Below are positions 1 to 22,578 of a stretch of DNA of 64,000 nucleotides, piece by piece (positions within the stretch are counted from its first letter, which is position 1; the number at the start of each line of letters is the position of its first letter). The translations under genes were made by a program, and so were the position numbers. The DNA is from Lepisosteus oculatus. Taxonomy: Eukaryota > Chordata > Actinopteri > Semionotiformes > Lepisosteidae. The notes under the pieces are model-generated. The model saw only the letters and a program-made list of their open reading frames with translations. It searched no databases and had not been told where the DNA came from. The stretch is from NCBI RefSeq assembly GCF_040954835.1, contig NC_090706.1:25677148-25741147 (forward strand). Direction: 5' to 3'.

Positions 1-391
1 CTACTGATATATGGTGAAAAAAATGTCCCAGCTTCAGCGTTTTTTATAAAGGTTTGAAATCCAGTTCAATAAATGGTGATGAGACTAACACAAAGTCTTA
101 ACAAAATATTTCAGACAAGGATATTTTCAGGCAGTGTTTTTCGCTAATCTGTTAGCAAAAAATGTCATTAAATGGCATCACAAAATACAGCCTTAAAAAC
201 TGAGTAGTATTTTCTTCTATCTTACTTTATACAGTTTACTGCTACCCTGACTCAAACCTAATTTTCTTCACTTGCTATTACGCAACCTTGGCTACTGCAT
301 AATTTTATCGGAATTTTTGCCGTTATTGATTGTGTTATGATTGTGAAAATATTTTTACACTTTGTTTTCTAAATCAATTTTTCTTTTTCAG

Positions 392-9989
<9,598 letters not shown>

Positions 9990-12900
9990 AGGCTGGAATC
10001 GGGACTTGTTGATGTTTTTTTCATATAAGCTTAACTGCCTCAGATGTATCCATAACACTGTGTCCATTTTATATCAGATTTTGCCAAAAAAAATAGAAGG
10101 CTATAAGAAGTTACAAAAGGGCAAATCCTTCCTATACAAAAAACAACTTTATATTTAAGAATTCTTTCTGCACTCTTGTCTGTCAGTTGCTTTTGGGGTC
10201 TGTAAATGAAAAGCCATCTTTTTGTTGGCTTAAGCCATTTTTTCACTTGGGTATCCTGTAAAGATGATTTTATTCTGACAGGGTGTATGCAGATTTCTGC
10301 TTAAATTTGTTTTAATGGGATATTGTCCCAAATGCAATTTTTATCAAAAGTGTATTTTGTGTAAAAAAAAATAGTGAAATATCTTTGGTAACAGCTATAA
10401 TTTCCTTTCTTTTAAAAATATTTTTGTGTAATATGTCATCTGTTGTGGTCCTTTAACATCTGTAGTAATCATAATTAAGGAACCTCTTATGAGTGTATAA
10501 TTGTAGTGGTTAGATGTATCAAATGTTATAGTAAATTATTTTTAAAAAGCTAAATTCCTTTAAAGAGTATTACAAGAATAGGCGCATTCAGACTTTGGTA
10601 AGACTTTTGGTCTGTCTGAGATCATTTGTAAAAGCTGCTTAGTGGTTTTAAAGAATAGTATAACATAAGATCTTGGTATCATTTGAGTGTTTGTTTTGTT
10701 TTCACAGGAAAGGCAATAAGATTATAATAGTTAATATTTATATCGCAGTCTATGAAGCTAATGCAGGGTAAGCAGTTTTGTTTAGCATGTTTCATTCTGA
10801 TGCCCATCACTTATTTAACTCCATGGGATTAAATTTCTAATTAAAATTAATAAGTAAATTGGCCCACATCATATGCATTATAAACTTTTAAGAGCTGCTT
10901 CTGAATTTCTATTTTAACCAAAGTACCTCTTTTAACCAAAGGTGCTTTAACTAATATTTCGTCTTTCTTTGCATATCTGTTGTTTTGGTGCCTTGTATTT
11001 AATATACTGGAAGGAGAATGGCCCATTAGTTGATGGATCTGTTTATGTATACTCTTTTGTGTGCACAGTATCATTGTACATAATGCTGTTTAAGTACTAA
11101 AACTACAGCCATGTACACATTTACTTTTTCTTTTCCAGAATCTTACAATGTGGCTAGATGTGCCACCAAAATCTTCATTATTAACTACCTATTTAACCTT
11201 TAACTTAATTGTTCATTTGTCAGAATGCCCTGGAATACATCTTGTCACTTTGTATCTCTACTGTCTTATCTGAGTTGTTCTGCCAAAATTTGCCGTGAAA
11301 TTCTAAATGGAGTTTAATATCATGGTGTGGGAAGCCAATCGATATTTATTTGTTTTCAGCAATATAGTATCAAGAACCAAGATAAATATTACTAAAGGAT
11401 TTTTTGCGCTTTAATATTATAAAAGAAATGTGTGTTCTTCCCATTCTTCAAGTAGGATCGTAATATTCGGAAAATCTAATATAAACATAGATTATACAGA
11501 GTCACCCACAGTTTTCAGATTATTCTAAGAAATGGAAGCAATAGATGGTCATTCCAGTGCAGAGGAATCAAGATGTACTGGGATCTTAATGTAGTTATTA
11601 GACACCAGTTAGACCCAGCTGCTGGCCAAACCCTAAGGGGTGGACCAATTCCTTACCAAACAATAAAGTATTAAAAGGACAGCAGTGTCTTCTGAATGTT
11701 GGACACCTTTAATTCTAATGTGAGTCTACACCAAAGACAGTAGTCATGTTTTTGGAATAAAATATATAAATGACTGAAATATGATCTAGTAAATACTATT
11801 TTGCTACAAATGTCAACAAAGGGACATGAAATTAAGACTTTGTAAGACAAGTAAATTGTAAAATGTTTATATTTTAACTGCAGCTCCAGTGTAATCAAGT
11901 GACTGCACAGGTTCATGAGGTCAAGGGCTTACAGACCTTCTAAAGGTTTGTGCAACTTTTGCAAAGATTAAGACATTTGTAATTATTGGTGTCCATACAG
12001 TGTGTAGTTACCGTACTTGATTTGACAATTAATGTCATAGGAGCCAAAGTTGCTTCATTTTAGCCCTCCTGGTTTTTCAAAAACCTTGGGGAGTTTCGGT
12101 CGTAACTGAATCAAACCACACCAACGTTTTTCACTTAGTCTGTAACAGCAAATGATTGCCAGACTGCAGGTTTGGTCTTTTCAAGACACATTTTTTGTTC
12201 CATGTCCGTCACTAACAAATCCAATGCTTTTTGAAAATGAATTTAAAACCGCAAGCTAAAATATCCCTTAACGCATCTCAGGTGTGCAAACCGGACAGCT
12301 CAACCTCGGTCAACTCAAATCAGACGTGTACAGTTATGCATCTGTTGAGAGACCCAGAAACAGCTGATGTTTCTCTATTAAGTGATATTTTGTTGGATAT
12401 TAATATGGTACTTATGAAAGAGTTTAAAGAAAAGAGGTTTTAAAAAGTTTGCTTGAATATAAAAGTATTTTCCTTGTAACATTTCAAGTTTTTTGAGATC
12501 TTAAAATTGGTTGTAGAAGATGGATCCTAAACTGAAGGAGTTAGTGCAGTTTATGCGTACAAATTGTGTAAAAATAGCATTTGATAAAACCTTATCGCAC
12601 ATTGGAATTGATGCAATATATTGATGAAACAGGTTGAAAGATTTTAGATATGCCTTTTCAGTTTCACTGTTCTAATTTTTTTTTTTATTGCTTGGTTTAG
12701 AAATGGTTGTTTTGGTCACCCAAATGTTTCACAAAAGTTTAAAACGTTTGTTCTTAATCTGCTGTGGCTTGCACAGAACATTTCCACTTTGGTCACTGAC
12801 ACCCTTTGTTTTTGGGGTTCCTATTATTCTTCTAAGGGTTTGTAGGGATAGGAGAAATAATTATGCAGCTTTTCTACAGAACATTTCAGTGATTCTGTTT

Positions 12901-14400
12901 GATTTTAATTAAATTATTTACAATTCAGTTGTAAACCCACCAACTATCATTACAATTAGGTATATCTATGGATGTTCTTAATTGAATCGTTCAATTTGCA
13001 AGGCTGCTATTTAACATTGTGCCCTCTCCTCTGTAACTCTATACACACTGGCAAAGCTATTTCAGTGTAGATCTATCTTACACTTGTGAAAGCTGGCCCA
13101 AGCGCATGAAACTGATAAAATGGTTTATATTAAACATTTTATTTTTAAGTTTTCATTTACAATCACTCTAAAAAGTATTTATTTTCCCCATATCTTATTA
13201 AGATAATGAGTTCTAAGAAAGAAAACTTGTTGCTCGTTTTTATAGCCCTCATGTCAGGGCTTTGTGCTTTAAGATACACAACTTTTTTCTTTTCTTACCT
13301 ATATATGAAAACCAGGGTAGTAAAACACTTTGAAATCCCACAGAAAAATGAAATGACCTTATTATACTTGCATGTTTTTATTTAAAAAGTGTATATAATG
13401 TATATATTTCTTTTAAGATCAATTTGTAATTCTACTCAGCATTTCTATTCAGAATACATGTAAATTCTAGTCAAAACACATATGTACACTTATTTGCAGT
13501 CACAATTCTGTTCTGTGTGGGTCATTTTAAAGTTTGTGTGTGTGCATAAACATGAAACACAACTTCTTTAATAGTTTTTTAAGTCTTTATTTTCTGTATG
13601 TTCCTTATTCAGTGTTATGTTGTCTCTGAACACTGAAAAAGGTGTATATCTGTGATATTTTGTAGATAAACAGTTTGCGAATCCATTTAATGGATATCTG
13701 TCACAGTTTTACCAACTGGAAGAGTGGGAAAATGTGATGTGCAGAGTCTGCCATATCATTTTCATGTTCAAAGTTTGCGGAACGTCACCGTTGCAAACAA
13801 GTCGGGAACAGGCATTGGGTGCGATTATGTCAGTGCGTTTTAGGTGTATTGAAGTTTATTGACGTTTGTTGTTCGCTCTTTCATAACTGTCTTAAAAGCT
13901 GCCATCAGCAGCAGCTTAACAAATGCAGAGTGGAAACTGTGGATTATTTTAAAAAATATATAAAATTATATATTATGAATGCAATATGTTTCAACAGAGG
14001 TACTCTTGGATTCATATTCAATAAAACTATATTGAAAATGTAATTTAAAAATTGTGAACTGAGTATTATAGAACTTGTAATTAAGTTTTCTGAGTCATGT
14101 ATATTCTTTGTATTTTGTTGTATTGAAAAAACTATACAGTAAAGTTTTAGAATGTCTGTATCTCACATTTTGTGTATTTTTTAATACAATAGCACAACTT
14201 AAATATTTGGTAAAAGGTTACCACGTTTTAATATGTAAAGAATTCAGCTTTATAACATCAGACAAATGCTTTGTAAAATGCTAGAACTGTAACCTCCTGT
14301 AAGTTCAATAACTCGAGTAGATTTTCTGTATTAATAAACTTTATAATTCTTGGGATCCACTTGTTCTTATGTTTAATAAAAAAAACTCAATGTGTAGGCT
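9990..14400 (+). other. AFF4: AFF4 3' UTR, about 4.4 kb, with several polyadenylation signals
   Basis: AT-rich and gene-free downstream of the AFF4 stop codon. AATAAA hexamers lie at 14020-14025, 14333-14338 and 14375-14380; the last two probably mark the main 3' end. A multi-kilobase 3' UTR is also usual for mammalian AFF4. No splice-supported exon of another gene and no clear repeat is seen here. Short open frames in it look like noise. The exact cleavage site is inferred. Confidence 0.65.
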
Positions 14401-15708
14401 AGAGTAATTCTTTCAGTGACTTTTCATTTGGGTGAAAGGGAACAAAAAGGCAAAACATATACAACAAAAGCAATTTTGTGTTCCAGCAATGAATCAATTG
14501 TGATTTGAGTTTTGTCATTATCTATAAAACCTCTAAATTGTGGTTAGAAAAATTAAGGTCACTATAAGAGACGCATATGATAAATGACTTATCTTGCGTC
14601 AGTGGTCCACATTCACACCTCATGGAAATATTTGCAACACTAAAAATGGCAATGCTTATATTGTGGATGCATCTTCCCTTCTAGTTAAGTGAAACTGTTA
14701 AAAATAAATGTATTACCATGGTCATTAACAATAGTTTAAGTCAATACCATGAATCCCGGTACACTATTTTCTACTGATGCATGTTCAGTTACCTTGGATT
14801 CCTATTGTTCTTTTTTAACCAAAAAGCAAAACATGGAGCACAGTGCTAATGCTGTAGCAGGTGAAGTGTTGCTTAGGGCCATTGAACTTGTCTTAAGCTT
14901 CTGGGTGGGGGAACTTCTGTTAAGCCATTGAGCAAGGCACTTCTCTCACACCATTACCAGTAAGAGTAAAGGCAAGCTGGAGCAGATCCTAAAAGTACAG
15001 GATGCAAGATGGGACTAAGATCACATGACAAGACTCCTCAGCAGGGTCAAAGTCCGTCACTTTAGATCAAACAAACCCAGCCAGCATAGCTCTGGTAAGT
15101 GGGAAGAAATGTAAGCAAGCACCTTATAAAAAATCCACAGGGACACATGGGCACAATATATTCCACAATTTCCGAGCTCAGAACTGACCCCTAGAATTGA
15201 GACAATCATTTTTTTACCCTGTGGTTTTCATTCCAACGATTTCCCCTTCAAAGAAAGGCATGGTTACCAGTGAGTGAGATAGAGCCAAATAGCCTTGTAT
15301 TTCAAACACAAGCTTAAGCTCAGTTCTGAACGTGTTGAGCTTTCCATGAAACAGAAAAAAATTAAATTCCTCAGCTGGAACAAGTCTTCCAGAGGAAGAA
15401 AGTGTAATATTAAATCAACTTTATAGTGTTTAAAGCATCACAAGTGGGAAAACATTTACCTCTGTGTGTGCAGTGTGAAAAGGGATTGATCAACCAGGAG
15501 GTAGAGGTGGGATAGAATGAAATAAGACATCAGTGAACTCCATATAGCCATACTGAAATATGAGTGATTTTTTTCTCAAACCCTACTGTAAACATTTCTT
15601 CTGAATTACTTTTAGCCCCCCCGCCACAATACATAAAAGCTGTGTGGTCATATGTTCTAAGCATGATGCATATACTTGCAAGCGGACAGAGTAGTAATAA
15701 ATATTTCC

Positions 15709-15714
15709 TTTATT
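15709..15714 (-). terminator. UQCRQ: UQCRQ polyadenylation signal
   Basis: AATAAA on the minus strand, about 75 nt past the UQCRQ stop codon. It is the first such hexamer downstream and gives a short 3' UTR. Confidence 0.6.
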
Positions 15715-15785
15715 TTGCACAGATTAAGGACACATGAAACATAACCCAATAGGGCTGTGAAGTTAGAAGATGATTAGACTGGAAT

Positions 15786-16313
15786 TCACTGGTCATTCTC
15801 ATAGTCAGCTGGGTTCTTCCTCTTTCCTTGTTCATATACTTGGTTTCCCCAAGTGTAGGTCAGATACATCAGCACAAATGCTATAGAAAGACAGGGAAAA
15901 GATAACTTTACAAGGTGAGCGTTTTCATTTCCATGAATTCTGCACCCACTATGCAGGTTAATACCAGGAATACTGTTTATCTCCATGCAGTCCAAAGACA
16001 ACATTGGTCTAATCCTGTAATCGAAGGCGTTTATGTCATTAACTCGATTTCGAACTTTAAAAAAAAACAACTTTCAGATCGCGTTTCGCTGTAAAGAGAA
16101 CTCTTCATCTGCGTCTGCAGTTCCAACCTGAGAAATTCAATAACTTCACCTATACTTACGAGGTGCAACTTTAAACACCTGCGATCTGAACCGTCTCCAC
16201 ACATTGGGGATTCCTTTGGAAAAGTAGTTGGGAAACGCCTTCTGTTCGAAGGGAGACAGGGTGTAAGTGATGATATGCCTGATTCTGGACAGGTCTCCGA
16301 AGTGTCGGCCCAT
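15786..16313 (-). CDS. UQCRQ: UQCRQ, cytochrome b-c1 complex subunit 8 (82 aa)
   Basis: Small single-pass subunit of mitochondrial respiratory complex III (ubiquinol-cytochrome c reductase) in the inner membrane. Coding exons on the minus strand are 16313-16160 and 15880-15786, joined across a GTAAGT donor and a CTTTCTATAG acceptor. The start [17 protein letters not shown] and the interior [20 protein letters not shown] follow human UQCRQ closely. A hydrophobic helix ([11 protein letters not shown]) follows, then the C-terminus [12 protein letters not shown]. At 82 residues it matches the mammalian length. The ATG at 16313 lies 17 nt inside an exon with a good acceptor at 16331. A non-coding first exon probably ends at 17133. 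It converges on AFF4. Confidence 0.96.
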
Positions 16314-17132
16314 TTTCTCAGGAAAATAATCTGGAACACAAAGGTGATGTTCGGTCTCACAGTCCATCAAACAATTGTTAAAAAACAAAAACCATGCACA
16401 TCTTAATTAATTTTAAATATAATCACCTCGGATTAAAATTAAAAAAAAAACGTCTGCAAGTCTGAATCTAATTTTAACCCCAAAGAAACCACAACACAGT
16501 CGATATTACTGATATTTTAGTTTTGGTTTTACCAATATACAAATGTCTTAATACCTGACAATCATATCAAGCAAAAATAAAAAAGAGTGAGGGATACCAA
16601 ACACATATGCAGATATATGTTAAAAAAACATTAATTAACTTTTATGTTACGTAGTTTTTAATGAAGGCCATAGGCTTTAAACAGTCCCTCTCCTCTCAAT
16701 AAACTCCAATTTAAAACTAATTTAGATATTCTATAATTTTCGATTTAGTGTCAAATCCGCGTGTGATTTTCGTGCAATTTACAACTACAGTCACAACTAA
16801 AGCACAAACAAAATCACACAATGTGAAAGGACAGACCAATATGATGAGCATTTGTATGAAAAATGGCATTTGGATCTTTTAAGGAGACAAGTAGGCCGAT
16901 TCCTTTCGAAAAACTAACACTGCAGTCTACAATTTAGACGTGCTATTCAGCTCCAGAAGACCTTGCTTTGACTTTGATCTGCGGAAAAATTGAAACTAGA
17001 ATTCCAAGTCGTCAACCAAACACAAACAATATTAAAATACTCAGCAATGCGGTAGACTGCAGATACTATTGACTGATCTTATTATTCGCGTTTTACAGTT
17101 TTTTACATGTTAAACATCTAAAAACATCTTAC

Positions 17133-17270
17133 CTCCTTGTCTCTAATGGCGAACCGCGGACTGACGTATGACACAGTCTTGGTTTAAGTATCAGAACCGC
17201 ATTTCTCTCGGAATGTGGTTTCTATGCTTCGCGAGTGTTCAGGATGTTTCACATTATTTCCGGCTCGCTG
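17133..17270 (-). promoter_or_regulatory. UQCRQ: UQCRQ first exon and promoter candidate
   Basis: On the minus strand a GAG|GTAAGA donor at 17133/17132 could splice to the acceptor at 16331, making a non-coding first exon. Upstream lie a CRE-like half site (TGACGTA on the plus strand, 17162-17168) and an ETS core (CCGGAAAT, 17257-17263). ETS/GABP sites near the start are common in nuclear respiratory-chain genes. The surroundings are locally richer in CpG than the flanks. The transcription start is inferred. Confidence 0.45.
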
Positions 17271-17599
17271 CGAGGACAACGGGAAAACTCGTTACATAAA
17301 AGCAGAGAGCAGACAATTAGATTCAATTAAAAGTTCAAATGAACATTTCAACATGCGGAGATATCGAAAATTTCTGCCAGCTCTTCTCCAAAAGTGAATA
17401 GAGCTTCAACAGATTTTGCAGCATTAGCCGGATATGCTGTTGCCATCAGAGATGCACTAGCGACATCTTCTACACAAAAAAAAACAATACTAAGGAAAAT
17501 GTCTCAGTCAAACGATAGAAAAGGATCATTGTTAAGCATCATTAAGCATAACGTGTATCATCAACTTCAGACACAGGATGAGTGAGGATCACACTAAGA

Positions 17600-18570
17600 T
17601 TCTTATGTGTGATCTATCAGTGGCTTATCCCAACCATATTGCACCCAATTCACTCATTTAGTTATTATCGATATGGATAACATTTTAAGGTAAGATACTT
17701 TCTAGAGTATGAATATTTCTTTTTTTCGATGAGAGGGATTGAGGTTTCTATTTCTATAACACTATATACACTGTATATTTCTATAAAAAATATTGTATTA
17801 CGTTTTTTAAAAATATAATTACATTTCCATCCAATCATTCTTTTTAGCTGTCTTCGTGAGGGAATCATCATTCCTACTTTTCTGTTATCAACTTGATTAT
17901 GTAGAAGGTTGTATCCCTTAAACCAGGTGTGTAACCAGCCTCGTTTGAAGGACATAAGAACTTCCAGAGCAAAATGAATTGCGTATCTCGTCACTTCCTG
18001 TACAGGTTTCGCGACTTTATATTGAGTAATAGTGGTGGTGTTTGTCGGTACTGTACTAGATTTTACAATAACACTGGTTATATTGCTGGTGTTTTCACAA
18101 ACATAACGATTACTATAAATCGAGTGCTTAATGTCAACGTAAGTAAAAATGTCTAGGACTATTGTTAGGTTCAGTTAAGCTACATTTTAATTAATCGGCT
18201 GCTGCTAATAACAGAAAAGTAATAAAAATGACCATGCAATTAACATTAAACACTAGACAATGGCAGTGTAAGATACAGAAACCGTAAAAGTTGATCATAA
18301 CAAGAAATATGAAGCAATTGTGTCGTATTTCCGCAAAATTATACGTGTTTAGTCTTGATTATTTAGTTTGTGGTATTGTCCATACAAGTTGGGCGAGTTA
18401 ATTTTTAGTCCTTTGTTTAACCAGATGTCATACAGGAATAAACTCTCGTTTACACTGGCGACCTGTCCTTTCATGCAGCAACAGAAAACTAAAAGAGTAC
18501 GTCCTCATTGATGATCACCTATAAAACCCCCTGTGACATGAATACTGAGCTTCAAAAGAAACACTATACT
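17600..18570. other. Intergenic stretch with no recognised feature
   Basis: AT-rich sequence between the UQCRQ promoter side and a Tc1 fragment. I see no splice-supported exon and no recognised repeat. Confidence 0.4.
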
Positions 18571-18574
18571 ACAT

Positions 18575-19460
18575 TCAGTCATGCTTGAAAGTTTGTGAAC
18601 CCTTCAAGGTGGTCATTAATTTAGATATTATAGAGATATTATATGAACCTGAACTCTTAATGAATATCCTTAATAAAGACTTCCCACACATAAAAAGGGA
18701 TATGAACTCATAGATTATTAGACCATGCTATTTAAAATAAAACCAGATATCCTTGTGTGCAAAGTAAATGAACCCTTTTCAATAACTTGTGTCACCTTCA
18801 GCAGCAATAACTTCACACAGGAACAAGTAATAGGTTTATTCCATGCTGAAAAGAGAAGAAAGAAAACGATGTTTTCGGCCGTGGCGCCTTCTTCAGGTGA
18901 GAAAGACAGTATAACTTTGCACAGTCGCCTCCTATAACCAATTATCAGTCTCTGACATCTCGCTGGAGGGATTTTTTCCCCACTCCTCTACAAAACTGCA
19001 CCAGCTCTGTGAGGTTTGAAGGATGTCTTGCATGAACAGCCCCTTGTCAGGTCCTGCCACAGCATTTCAATAGGATTCAGGTCAGGGCTTTGGCTTGGCC
19101 ATTCCAAGACACAGAATGTGTCTTCTTCCTAAGCCATTCTTTAGTGGGCTTACTTGAATCTTTAGGATTTTTGTCTTGTTGAAACATCCACTTTGTGCCC
19201 AGCTTGAGTTTTCGAACTGATGGGCTGACATTCTTCTCAAGAATCCCTCGATATTTCTCAGAATTCATGATTCCCTCAATTATGTCAAGTTGCCCAGGAC
19301 CAGAGTAAGAAAAACAGCCCCCTACCAGGACACTCCCACCACCATGCTTGACAGTAGGGATACGGTTTTGTTGGTGGTAGGCTGTGTTGGCTCTTAGGCA
19401 AACATGGGCCCTCTTGTTCACAATATACTTGATATATTCAAGTATATCATAAATCACAGG
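18575..19460 (-). mobile_element. Truncated Tc1-like transposon with a nested insertion
   Basis: The left end carries a Tc1-type terminal repeat (GAAAGTTTGTGAACCCTTCA near 18586). On the minus strand the transposase C-terminal half is readable: [10 protein letters not shown] near 19340, a WMFQQDKNPKD catalytic region, and in another frame a QSPDLNPIE-like block near 19070-19110. The N-terminal half and the other terminal repeat are missing beyond about 19460. The 18821-18912 segment does not belong to the element (separate entry). Frames are broken, so it is inactive. Confidence 0.85.
18821..18912 (-). repeat. Short interspersed repeat inserted in the Tc1 copy
   Basis: About 92 nt flanked by near-identical 12-mers, AACTTCACACAG (18809-18820) and AACTTTGCACAG (18913-18924), which look like target-site duplications. 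Read on the minus strand it contains CTGAAGAAGGC, GGCCGAAAACATCG, a pyrimidine run, TTTTCAGCATGGAATAAACC. The same block recurs at 58.9 and 63.2 kb. The family is not one I can name. Confidence 0.7.
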
Positions 19461-20530
19461 TATTCAGATATAAAAATACGATACATAAGCCAACAAAGTA
19501 GGCAGGAATGTAATTAGTTGACTTAAGAAACTCTGCCTTTAATGTATTTTCTGTGAAAAAAATATGGTATAAAGAGACCATGAGGCTGTCAATTTTACAA
19601 GTAGAGGAAACCCAAATAAGACATTGGGAGGATTAGTTAAATCTAGAGCTGTCCAATCTTACTCCTGGGGGGGCCAGTATGAGTAAGAATTTTTATTCTC
19701 AGACAGCTTTAAATGAGCTAGACCTGCTGGTATTACTCATTAACTAGGACTAATTTACTAGCTTCCCACTTTCTCAGGTCCTGCTGTTGCTTTAGAAAAA
19801 AGACACACTGAACCTTCTAGAAACGGATGTGACAATTGGGTAAATCTATGCTTGCCTACAAATGTGCTGCTTAAGAAGTAGACTACCGCACGCAGAATGA
19901 GAAAACACAGAGGTTAAAGTCTGCTTAAATTTATTCTTTGGAATATTACAAAATATATTATTGTTTGTTACACTTAATTTTGTTGTGAAATCAGAAATGA
20001 TCAGCCAAAAATGGGCATTATAAACCTCAATTAAACATATAAATATATAATGTCAAAGACATGCATGTACCCAATTAAATGCTTTCATTCTATTTACAGT
20101 AATTTCATAGCTGAGAATATTAAATAAAGCTTGACAAATTAGTTGTCCACATAAAAAGACAACTTTAAGTCTGGACATTAAGAATAGAACACGGTTGTCC
20201 ACAAGACAACCATCTGTATTCCCAGTATAAAATCACAGTAAAAATATTTGGAAGAGTTAAGAGGACTAAAATCTCATTATAGTGTCCAGAACATTTTACT
20301 TAAAAATTTGCCAACCTCAACAAAAACAAAATGAAAAACAGTAAACCAAAAACAAGAATAAAAGAACATCCATAATGATAAATCAAAAGGAAAGGAAATT
20401 TCTTACTTTTGTAACCATGTACAATATCTCCATTTCATTGCAAAGTCAATAAATTATACATCTGAAAAACAAAATAACAGAAAAAACATTTTACCATCTT
20501 ATTCAACTTTCCCCATTTGGCTAAAATATA
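19461..20530. other. Intergenic stretch downstream of GDF9
   Basis: AT-rich, no exon supported. Around 19640-19850 there is a faint match to the CCTGGAGGGCC foldback family seen at 23.1 kb, too weak to annotate. Confidence 0.35.
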
Positions 20531-20539
20531 TATATATAT

Positions 20540-20545
20540 TTTATT
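20540..20545 (-). terminator. GDF9: Candidate GDF9 polyadenylation signal
   Basis: AATAAA on the minus strand, about 235 nt past the stop codon, next to an AT dinucleotide run. Another minus-strand AATAAA lies at 19930-19935. Confidence 0.4.
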
Positions 20546-20778
20546 CTGGCAAACAAAATTACTTTAAGTAAATTCTTCTGTTCTAGATATTATTTGCAGC
20601 ATTACCCAATGTCTTTTCAAAATATGTAACTCTGTGCACAATAAAAAAAACTATTTTTCCATTAGTTTAAGAGACATTTCCATAATTTGCAACAACAATT
20701 TGGTAACAGGTTGATGACACGGTCGTGGTGAAATAATTTAGCCCAATCCTTCCAATTCTTTAAGCCATTTCTAGTGAT

Positions 20779-22499
20779 CTAGCGACAAGTACATTTAGTA
20801 GCGATCATCTCTTCATATTCCTTATAAGCAATGGAGCCGTCATTTTCTATGGTTAAAACACTCAGGGGGCTATACTCTGATGGCACACATGATGGCTTGG
20901 GTACAGAAGAATCCAGCTTTTCATAAATGATGTTCTGCACCACGGTATGAACTGGGGAGCCATAATGGTAACCCACAGCCCCTGGGCAAACCCCTTTGCA
21001 GTAACGGGGGTTGTATCTGTGGGGAGCAATTATCCAGTGGTCCAACTTGAGCTGACTAAAGCTTACTCTGAAATCATGGAGCTCACACTCATCTGTTGGA
21101 AAGTCGTACTTTTGAAAGTGGCGAAAGAGACTAACGGTCGTAGCCGTCGGGTCAGGGAGACCCGCTTCACCTGGAACCAAGTTTCTTCTGGTCCGCAAAG
21201 ACCTTTTTCCCACCTGTAGGCGGGACTGAGTTTCAAAGATGCCGGCGTCTAAGCTTTGCCGTGGGGTTTCCGGTTTCGCTGCGTTGACAGATACGGAGCG
21301 CCGCTGATGAGCCAGTTCACTGGTGTCGTTAAGATACAGAAGGAGGGACGGCGACTTCAAAGAAAGCTCAAGAGGAGCTCTCCCTCCTCCTTCCCCAATA
21401 CAGGTCAAATTGGCGACCAGGTGGATGCTCTTCCTGTGGAATTTGATAAGGGTCTGAAGGAAAGATGTGACATCAACCTCAATCCATTTTCTCCGATTTC
21501 TCCTTTCAATTTGAACAGGGAAGCTGAAAGAGCCCTGATCACTGGAACACACTTGTTGGTCAGGAAGCTCCTGTTCTTTGATGTCCAAATGGCAGATGGA
21601 AGTGAGCTGACTCACGTTTTCTTTGTCAAACCAATACAACAGTACAGACTTCAGAAGAAGCTCCTGGGCTCTTAGACGATCCAAGTTATAAGAAAGGTCT
21701 CCTGTGAATAACTCTGTAAGAAACAATCCAGAACAACCATTAAGAGAAATACATAAGCTTTACCATTATAAAACTGATCTGTACGAATTTTACGCATATT
21801 TAAAATGTTGCATCTCAAAACCACAACGTGCGTCGTTTCAACATACGCAGTGTGCAATGCCAGTGACATAATGAAAATTATTAACAGACTGCAGTTTAAA
21901 TTGTATTTAGTAACTTTAAAACATCCAGAACTATTTCAGTAGTCGGGGATCTGACTTAATTACTCTGTAAACCCTCCAGCAAAACAAACCGAACCGAAAA
22001 AGGAAAATCTAACATATAGCCACTTATACGGTAAATCTGCGAAGCGCAGACGAGCCATAAAGTCAGTAGGTTTATTTCCAATACCATGTTGCTCAGGGAA
22101 AAAAAAAATAGCTAGACTAACAGTCAAAGTATTAGATAAAGATCGCTCACCTTTTCCCCGTTTCAGACACTCATCGCGCGGAGTAAACAACCTCACCGTG
22201 TTGTACAGGTGACTTTTATGACCCCGAGGCCCGTGTTTCGCAGACATCCTATACAGTCTTTTCATGTATGAGACATATTTGGAATCGGGCCTCTGTCTCG
22301 GCGTAGGATCTATCCAGTCGTCTTTTTCGGATAATGCTTTTAGTAGTGAGGACAGTATGCTACCATGATAATCAAAAGAACCCTTAGGTTCGTCGTCCGA
22401 GCCACTTGCAGTTGTTTGTGATGATCTGGGTACATATACACCTAGTACTCCGGATAAAACAAGGCAAGAAAATAAACAAAGAGCTAGACCGATCCCCAT
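20779..22499 (-). CDS. GDF9: GDF9, growth/differentiation factor 9 precursor (427 aa)
   Basis: Secreted TGF-beta-family ligand made by the oocyte that acts on granulosa cells and follicle growth. Two minus-strand coding exons: 22499-22151 and 21713-20779, with donor G|GTGAGC and acceptor CTTACAG. The product has a signal peptide (about residues 1-20), a prodomain with the conserved HLYNTVRLFTP block and LLLKSVLLYW, a furin site RTRR (21195-21184), and a 134-residue mature domain almost identical to mammalian GDF9 (CELHDFRVSFSQLKLDHWI, YNPRYCKG, VQNIIYEKLDSSVP, ending KCTCR). Human GDF9 is 454 residues. The mature part has six cysteines and Ser before CVP where most family members have a second Cys. 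That is the GDF9/BMP15 hallmark of dimers without the inter-chain disulphide. Confidence 0.97.
20782..21183 (-). CDS. GDF9: GDF9 mature cystine-knot ligand domain
   Basis: These 134 codons follow the RTRR cleavage site. Cysteines occur in DECEL, YCKGVC, PSCVP and KCTC, giving six, as expected for a cystine knot lacking the inter-chain cysteine. The stop codon follows CTCR directly, as in all known GDF9 proteins. Confidence 0.95.
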
Positions 22500-22578
22500 T
22501 GTTTTAAAACAATGAATGGAAGTCTATAGAGAGCTCCACGACCAACACCAAGGAATAGCTAACCTGTGCTTGCGCCGC

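Noticed and set aside
12231-12443. Plus-strand 70-codon frame downstream of AFF4
   Set aside because: It falls in the AFF4 3' UTR with no motif and no start context better than background.
17215-17585. Two plus-strand open frames next to the UQCRQ promoter
   Set aside because: They use different frames, the second begins at GTG, and neither has a recognisable domain or splice site. They overlap the likely UQCRQ promoter.
19640-19860. Possible second foldback repeat (TCCTGGGGGGGCCAG)
   Set aside because: Only one end is recognisable and no matching inverted arm was found.
20947-21675. Plus-strand frames of 90 and 139 codons
   Set aside because: They are antisense to the GDF9 coding exon, and their length follows from GDF9 codon composition.
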